From Theodoxus fluviatilis (Eukaryota > Mollusca > Gastropoda > Cycloneritida > Neritidae), in the NCBI GenBank assembly GCA_034096865.1, contig JAWQFJ010016665.1:1-12500 (forward strand): 12,500 nucleotides of DNA, written 5' to 3'. The translations under genes were made by a program, and so were the position numbers. Numbering within the stretch: the stretch's first letter is position 1; each line of letters starts with the position of its first letter. A model generated the notes under the pieces. It ran no database searches, was not told the origin of the DNA, and worked only from the letters and a program-made list of their open reading frames with translations. Shown here in pieces: positions 8,031 to 12,500 of the stretch.

Positions 8031-8138
8031 ACAGCGCTGCTCAGCGCTGAGTGAAGCACGGCCCAAAATTGCTGTTCAGGAGTGAAACACGTGCAGCGCT
8101 GTGTAGCGCTTCTCAACACTGGGCCTCCTGAACAAGCC
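8031..8138 (-). repeat. Right inverted end of the DNA transposon, with four AGCGCT palindromes
   Basis: It mirrors the left end: AGCGCT at 8033, 8043, 8095 and 8105, and the internal pair TGTTCAGGAG (8073-8082) with CTCCTGAACA (8125-8134). Its outer 11 bp is the exact complement of the left terminus. Confidence 0.7.
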
Positions 8139-8143
8139 TAGAA

Positions 8144-8395
8144 TCAGGTACCTCAGTTAATGTGCAGCCATATCGGCATGTGGATCCAAATGTCTGTGAT
8201 TCGCACTTAGAGAGAAGCTTCTTACACAGGTATCCAATAGGAGAGAGCCGAGTATTGTCCCTTGAGGTATGCCGGCAGTGGCGCCACAATCAATGAATCA
8301 ATGCAAACGCTTTGTGATCTACCACGAAAGTAAGAGATAGACCTGTTCAATGAGCAATGTTACAAGTCGCCTCTGAGTCTAGGGGTATGGTATTT
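8144..8395 (-). pseudogene. LINE reverse transcriptase palm fragment (GIPQG and YADD-equivalent motifs)
   Basis: From about 8395 downward the minus strand reads NRSISYFRGRSQSVCID, like the WxxSYLxxRxQxV run before motif B. A frameshift leads to AGIPQGTILGSLLL at 8238-8273, an almost perfect motif B (GVPQGSxLGPLLF). LDPHADMAAH at 8160-8189 is the motif C position (YADDT) with the second Asp replaced by Met, hence no catalysis. The distance from motif A at 9507-9533 is over 1.2 kb instead of the usual 0.2 kb, which exposes the insertion between them. The right side of the fragment is cut by the DNA transposon at 8138. Confidence 0.85.
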
Positions 8396-9464
8396 TATCA
8401 CTGGTTGGATGAGGCCTAACTTGCACACATAACAGTCACTGCTTTCATTTGCGCTGTCTCTTTCTCTCAAAACCAGAAGAAAAAGGTCACGAGGAATCAA
8501 TTAATAATGATTTAATCAAATAATGACAACTTATAATGTATTCCTGCAAATCATCAAGCATGCACAAGAAGAGAAGTTAGTACTAGGCCAGCCTTAATTA
8601 ATGAATGATAAAACTTATCTTTAGCTCCACTTTGGAGGACTTATCTCGTGAGTCTATTAGTAGTATTCTTCAAATGTTCGTCGATGACGCAACGTTCCTA
8701 TCACACGAGTTTACAAACGTTCAGTTCCAGAATTTTCCAGGTAAAGATAGTTCACAATTACCACTGAAGGAGTATAGTGGCGACGGCAGCGTTGATGGGG
8801 ACTTATCTCCGGTTTCAGCAGACCTTGGGGACGACAGCGGCGTTGGGGGGTTGTGGTGTCAGCGGCGTTGAGGGGTTGTGGGGTCAGCGGCGTTGAGGGA
8901 TACCGGCGGCAGCGACAGCGTTGATGGGCAGCGTCGACAGCAACGATGGTCAGGCACCTCTGAGACGAGTTGGAGGGAATTCTCGGTCTCAGCAAGGACT
9001 CCGGAGCGAGCCTTGTGCTCTGCTTGTGTGTTGAATCCGAAGTGAGGAACCGATAGCTCCTCGTTGCTTTTCATGAACATGGAGGCTGAGTGGCCCAGCC
9101 ACTCACGTTGTGACACGCCGGGGATGTCCGCTTGACTCCACCCACATTTTGGGAGACAGCTGCAGTCTCAAACTGGCTTGTTGTTGAACCTCATACAATT
9201 AACTATCCCCTGGGGGACTAATGAGCTAGGGTCTCGGACAGGACGCTGGCAGGATGCTCCCCTGCTGCTTGACACGCCACGCTGGCCTGCACCTGCACTT
9301 GGACCTCAAGTTAACAATAGCTACCTTCTCTTCCAGGAACCCTAACTTAATGTGGTCTGTGTGCACATATGGGCCTAGGGAACAGTCACTGTATTCTCTA
9401 TTCATTCCCAGGGTCGGCTTGGCTGAACTCACAGATGGGAGACCATCACAGCAAGAATAGCAAT
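8396..9464. mobile_element. Inserted segment of about 1.07 kb of unknown type within the LINE reverse transcriptase
   Basis: It separates reverse-transcriptase motif A (9507-9533) from motif B (8238-8273), which should be about 200 bp apart, so it must be an insertion. Its edges are uncertain by tens of bases and I found no clear target duplication or inverted ends. It carries no recognisable coding domain. The 11-bp word AACAGTCACTG occurs near both ends in direct orientation (8431-8441 and 9381-9391). On the minus strand the start could be read as TGTGATGG and the end as TGTGCA, so a solo LTR is one possibility, but this is not established. Confidence 0.5.
8833..8908. repeat. 25-bp tandem repeat, three copies
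   Basis: The core AGCGGCGTTGAGGGGTTGTG recurs with AGCGG at 8836, 8861 and 8886, an exact 25-bp period. Looser relatives (CAGCGTTGATGGG) lie on both sides at about 8788 and 8919. It is GC-rich within the unidentified insertion. Confidence 0.8.
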
Positions 9465-10480
9465 GATATCCTCAAGTTTATTGAGAAGTATTTCGTGGAA
9501 AACTAGATCCAAAGCTTTAGTTAATTCTAAGAACACGACTCTCACGAGTTTGCCGTTAGCATTGGCCTCGAACCAAGAAGTTGAAAGGCAAGTTAGCAAT
9601 GTTTGGCATGAATAATTTTGCCGAAAGCCAGATTTGAAAGTCGGTGAGAATTACATACTCCTCGATGACGCGTGACAATGAGTTGTGTGTGTGCCTCTCC
9701 AGGATTCTGCTTAGAAACGTAAGTACGAATAATTAGCTTCATCTGTCACCAAACCACTTTTAAACATAGGTTTTATTTTAGCTGGTTTTCATTTGTGGAG
9801 AGAAAAGAAGAGCTAAAGTTACAAATTGTTGCTAGAGGTTAAGGAATGATAGATGTGAAGGATATTTCAATAGTTGCACTCACGCCGTCGATTCCTATCT
9901 CCTTTCATACATCTAGGCCATCACTATTTTGTTTTACCTGCGACTGGTTACTGTAGGGGATGCGGTACTCGCTCGTGGACTCTGGGCTCCGTGGGCGACT
10001 GACTTTCGCAATGTGGCGTCAATGACGAACGCGCGCTGGGTAGAGGGTGGTGTAACAGACGAAAACAACTCTCTGGTGATCTGTTTAGGAGACGGTAGGT
10101 GGAGTAGAGACGTGAAGTGTGTATGCAATATGTATGCCACCTCCACCTCAGTGATGTCGCTTTCATGTCCACCATTTTCTTCTGCTGCAAAGGGTTTATC
10201 TCCTCTGCCAGGATCTAAAAGATCGTTATAAAGTTTCCAGATGTTTGCAGGTTGGTGCTTCTGTTTCTCAAGTTATGTTTGGTAAAAGTCTAACTTCGCT
10301 TTACAAGTTTTTGATCTGTTTTTCTGTTGGCTTTATATTGTTGGAGAAGGTTACTTGTTTTAGATTTCTTTCTCTTATGGCTAATATAGCATTTCTTGTT
10401 AACCTCGCGTGTCTACTAATTTTCTCGTTTTCCTTTTTACTGTGAATTTTTGTTTTAATAATTGCTGAGAAAATTTTATA
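9465..10480 (-). pseudogene. LINE linker and N-terminal reverse transcriptase fragment
   Basis: The minus strand around 10245-10090 reads NIWKLYNDLLDPG and later EVAYILHTHFTSL, the typical W-L and FNTHFTSI region between endonuclease and polymerase in these elements. Around 9920-9850 a KEIGIDGVSATIEIS segment matches the fingers region, where a related phrase (GxDGI...LK) is usual. SRILERHTHNSL (about 9715) matches SKILERHVHNSL. At 9507-9533 FLELTKALD is palm motif A, normally FLDLxKAFD, with the first catalytic Asp changed to Glu. HEILLNKLED follows to about 9465, where homology stops at the inserted segment. Frames change at least four times and several stops are present. Confidence 0.8.
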
Positions 10481-10953
10481 GTTTGTTGAAAGCTAGATCA
10501 TGATCTTCACATCAATACGATTCCGCTCATTCTGCTCTATTCAGGTCATTTACATGTGCATCTATGTCTAACTCTTTGCAATTCTAATACCTAATTACTT
10601 TATGGTTGTATTTCAATCTGTGAGTTTTTAAGTGTGAGACCGAGATATGAACATGGTTAGGATCACTGATTGAGTATTCCATATCGGTTGGATTCGTAGC
10701 TATATTCTGTAAGAACCTTTTATGTACCGGATTAAATACGGTAGGTGTGCAGTTGTTGACAAGAGTAGCTTCAGTTTCTACTTGCCGTAGTCCGTTTGCT
10801 TCTGCCAGGTTGTACCCATCTATTTGATATAGATGTCGTCTTCAGTAAAATAAATGTCAAAATCACCTGCTAGTTGTCATCACTAGGGATTTCCTCAATG
10901 ACCCGTTTGAACAGTTCAAACTAGCCGTGTTTCGAATCAGGTGGACGATAGCT
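10480..10953 (-). pseudogene. Retroelement endonuclease (APE-type) C-terminal fragment
   Basis: On the minus strand from 10953 the frame reads SYRPPDSKHG, stop, FELFKRVIEEIPSDDN, the usual YRPP...F run before the GDFN motif. A small deletion then damages GDFN (VILT joined to a shifted DIYFTEDD). Another frame continues with LAEANGLRQVETEATLVNN and reaches SISDPNHVHISVSHLKT (about 10650), corresponding to the SDHxxV motif with the catalytic His position changed to Pro. Further stops follow at the TAG near 10590 and others. This is the C-terminal part of an apurinic/apyrimidinic-like endonuclease that nicks target DNA in LINE-type elements. It is clearly inactive. Confidence 0.75.
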
Positions 10954-11294
10954 TTATTCAAAGGTGTCTTTTATAAATAGGTTTGTACTTCGTGTCTTGG
11001 AAAATCCCTTTAATGTTCGTGTCAGGTCAACCAGAGCAGGAAGAGGAGATGATGTCGTTGGATCCATATTAGAGTTTGCCACCTCCGCTTTTCCTACGTT
11101 CTCAGTGGTACAAGTTGTAACCCAAGATGGATATTCATTCGGAACTGTGTGGTTCAGAAAGGCCCCGCATAGGTGTAGTATGTGTATTGAACATGAGTGA
11201 GATAACAACACTCTTATTCGACTTTAGGGATTGCCCAGTTGGTCTAAGAAACAAACAATACTAAAACTGTTTGTACCATTTTTTCAGGAACAAG
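10954..11294. other. Unassigned sequence at the 5' side of the LINE
   Basis: Retroelement homology fades above 10953. A minus-strand open frame of 85 codons (10954-11211) touches the endonuclease fragment but has no motif I recognise. It may be the junction flank or badly decayed element sequence. Confidence 0.3.
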
Positions 11295-11545
11295 CTAAGT
11301 GCGAGCATCGTCATTGGATAAGTAGTGACTACATTTCAAGAAGAAAAAAATTCTACAACAATTCTGGTTCTCTGCAGGATGAACATTATGAACATTATGT
11401 ATGACTTTGTTGGTATCAAATATTGTAAAAGCACAAAAGAGAACTGAGAGTAGAATGAACAATACAATAACACCAGTAGCAAGAGCTAGACATTTTCGTC
11501 GCACGTGTAGTTGGTCAGGAGAATGGTTCTAAGTCCATGGATAGT
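11295..11545 (-). other. Possible minus-strand exon encoding a membrane anchor (unrecognised)
   Basis: After the triplet TAG near 11528 the minus strand stays open to a TAG ending at 11295. It contains a basic patch, VRRK, followed by about 22 hydrophobic residues (ALATGVIVLFILLSVLFCAF), the layout of a type II membrane anchor. There is no ATG in frame before the patch. The TTAG itself could be a splice acceptor for an internal or first coding exon. No following donor is convincing and the rest is short, so function is unknown. Confidence 0.2.
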
Positions 11546-11601
11546 GGACATGGAAAAAGGAAATATGCAATAGTTGGCAGAAGGAGTGCGGTCTGATGGC
11601 G

Positions 11602-12500
11602 GCAGCATTATAGAGGGAATAGGTGGAACTGTTGGGGAGGGGAGGGGGTAAAACTGGTGCGGGGGCAGCACTATAGAGGGAATAGGTGGAACTGTTGGGG
11701 AGGGGAGGGGGTAAAACTGGTGTGGGGGCAGCACTATAGAGGGAGTAGGTGGAACTGTTGGGGAGGGGAGGGGGTAAAACTGGTGTGGGGGCAGCACTAT
11801 AGAGGGAATAGGTGGAACTGTTGGGGAGGGGGGGGGGGTAAAACTGGTGTGGGGGCAGCACTGTAGAGGGATCAGGTGGAACTGTTGGGGAGGGGGGGGG
11901 GTAAAACTGGTGTGGGGGCATCACTGTAGAGGGATGAGGTGGAACTGTTGGGGAGGGGAGGGGGTAAAACTGGTGTGGGGGCAGCATTATAGAGGAAAAA
12001 GGTGGAACTGTTGGGGAGGAGAGGGGGGAAAACTGGTGCGGGGGCAGCATTATAGAGGGAATAGGTGGAACTGTTGGGGAGGGGAGGGGGTAAAACTGAT
12101 GTGGGGGCAGCATTATAGAGGGAATAGGTGGAACTGTTGGGGAGGGGAGGGGGTAAAACTGGTGTGGGGGCAGCATTATAGAGGGAATAGGTGGAACTGT
12201 TGGGGAGGGCAGGGGGTAAAACTGGTGTGGGGGCAGCACTATAGAGGGAATAGGTGGAACTGTTGGGGAGGGGAGGTGGTAAAACTGGTGTGGGGGCAGC
12301 ACTGTAGAGGGAATAGGTGGAACTGTTGGGGAGGAGAGGGGGGAAAACTGGTGCAGGGGCAGCATTATAGAGGGAATAGGTGGAACTGTTGGGGAGGGGA
12401 GGGGGTAAAACTGATGCGGGGGCAGCATTATAGAGGGAATAGGTGGAACTGTTGGGGAGGGGAGAGGGTAAAACTGGTGTGGGGGCAGAACTGTAGAGGG
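11602..12500. repeat. 63-bp G-rich minisatellite, more than 14 units, continuing past the window edge
   Basis: The word AGGTGGAACT recurs at 11621, 11684, 11747, 11810, 11874, 11937, 12000, 12063, 12126, 12189, 12252, 12315, 12378 and 12441. The period is exactly 63 except one 64-bp unit (11810 to 11874), where a G run has gained a base. Units differ by single substitutions only. Each plus-strand unit contains GGGG-A-GGGG-A-GGGGG and a later GGGGG, a G-quadruplex-type arrangement. The minus strand reads as a 21-residue Pro-rich repeat (PPHQFYPLPSP...), but I regard this as repeat structure and not as a gene. Confidence 0.97.

Larger units (their letters stand above)
6581..8138. mobile_element. 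DNA transposon (1558 bp) with long inverted ends inserted in the LINE
   Basis: The ends are GGCTTGTTCAG (6581-6591) and its exact complement CTGAACAAGCC (8128-8138), with weaker inverted similarity for about 100 bp. Both sides share a second TCCTGAACA word and an ATTTTG...GCTTCAC stretch. The flanks are CAGAA (6576-6580) and TAGAA (8139-8143), an imperfect 5-bp (perfect 4-bp AGAA) target duplication. Removing the element and one duplicate rejoins the reverse transcriptase text as LTEVPDS|VSGLEKI. No transposase is recognisable inside, so I take it as a non-autonomous copy of an unassigned family. Confidence 0.7.
5681..10953 (-). mobile_element. Degenerate APE-type non-LTR retrotransposon, interrupted by two insertions
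   Basis: Reading the minus strand from 10953 downward gives endonuclease C-terminal motifs, the linker and the start of the reverse transcriptase (to about 9465). After the inserted segment the reverse transcriptase resumes at about 8395-8144 (palm motifs), and after the DNA transposon at 6575-5765 (thumb and C-terminal region). Order and orientation are those of a single Jockey/CR1-like LINE, whose clade I cannot resolve. Many stops and frameshifts show it is dead. The 5' part (ORF1 and the endonuclease N-terminus) is missing, as is usual for 5'-truncated copies. The 3' end passes through about 85 bp of trailing sequence into the microsatellite at 4653-5680. Confidence 0.85.

Noticed and set aside
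8605..8871. Plus-strand 88-codon frame ending in a Gly-rich tail
   Set aside because: No domain is recognisable, and the C-terminal part is produced by the 25-bp tandem repeat.
9929..10231. Plus-strand 100-codon frame
   Set aside because: It is antisense to the LINE linker region, whose minus-strand reading (THFTSL and neighbours) has real homology.
11529..12428. 299-codon minus-strand frame encoding a proline-rich 21-residue repeat
   Set aside because: It follows the 63-bp minisatellite period. The peptide register changes at the 64-bp unit and the frame only stays open because the repeat lacks stops in more than one frame. Kept as a finding, not a gene.

Overview
The window looks like a repeat-dense piece of an invertebrate nuclear genome, probably a mollusc (a gastropod would fit). 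The grounds are an intron-bearing secreted PAN/apple + C-type-lectin gene family, decayed mariner and APE-type non-LTR retrotransposons, very long (CTGT)n tracts, and a dispersed repeat with a GACA tail. The taxon is inferred from these features and was not tested. No bacterial gene organisation, rRNA, tRNA or CRISPR array was found.

Layout. 1-1140 is repeat sequence: an ATTCT run, a dispersed repeat ending in GACA/CA, then about 600 bp of degenerate AATC-type simple sequence. 1622-2044 is a signal peptide + PAN-like + partial C-type lectin exon that loses homology to its paralogue inside the lectin fold. 2275-2957 holds a 19-bp tandem array joined to a broken mariner transposase. 3704-4214 is the second lectin exon, about nine-tenths identical in its core. 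It ends at a good splice donor but carries an in-frame TGA at codon 47. The intron side then runs into about 1 kb of (CTGT)n-type microsatellite (4653-5680).

5681-10953 is best read as one minus-strand non-LTR retrotransposon (endonuclease, then reverse transcriptase, then 3' tail) full of stops and frameshifts and split by two later insertions. A 1558-bp DNA transposon lies at 6581-8138, with long inverted ends, eight mostly terminal AGCGCT palindromes and a probable 5-bp target duplication. An unidentified segment of about 1.07 kb lies at about 8396-9464. The retroelement pieces read in order across both insertions, which gives a relative chronology.

The right end has a possible minus-strand membrane-anchor exon (11295-11545, weak) and a G-rich 63-bp minisatellite of more than 14 units that runs off the window.

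The only candidates for host function are the two lectin exons, which would make secreted carbohydrate-recognition proteins. Copy 1 is truncated and copy 2 carries a nonsense codon, so the locus as read looks like decayed or incomplete copies of a tandem lectin family. I saw no novel operon-like system. The most informative structures are the nested transposons, the palindrome-rich DNA transposon and the frame-preserving minisatellite.
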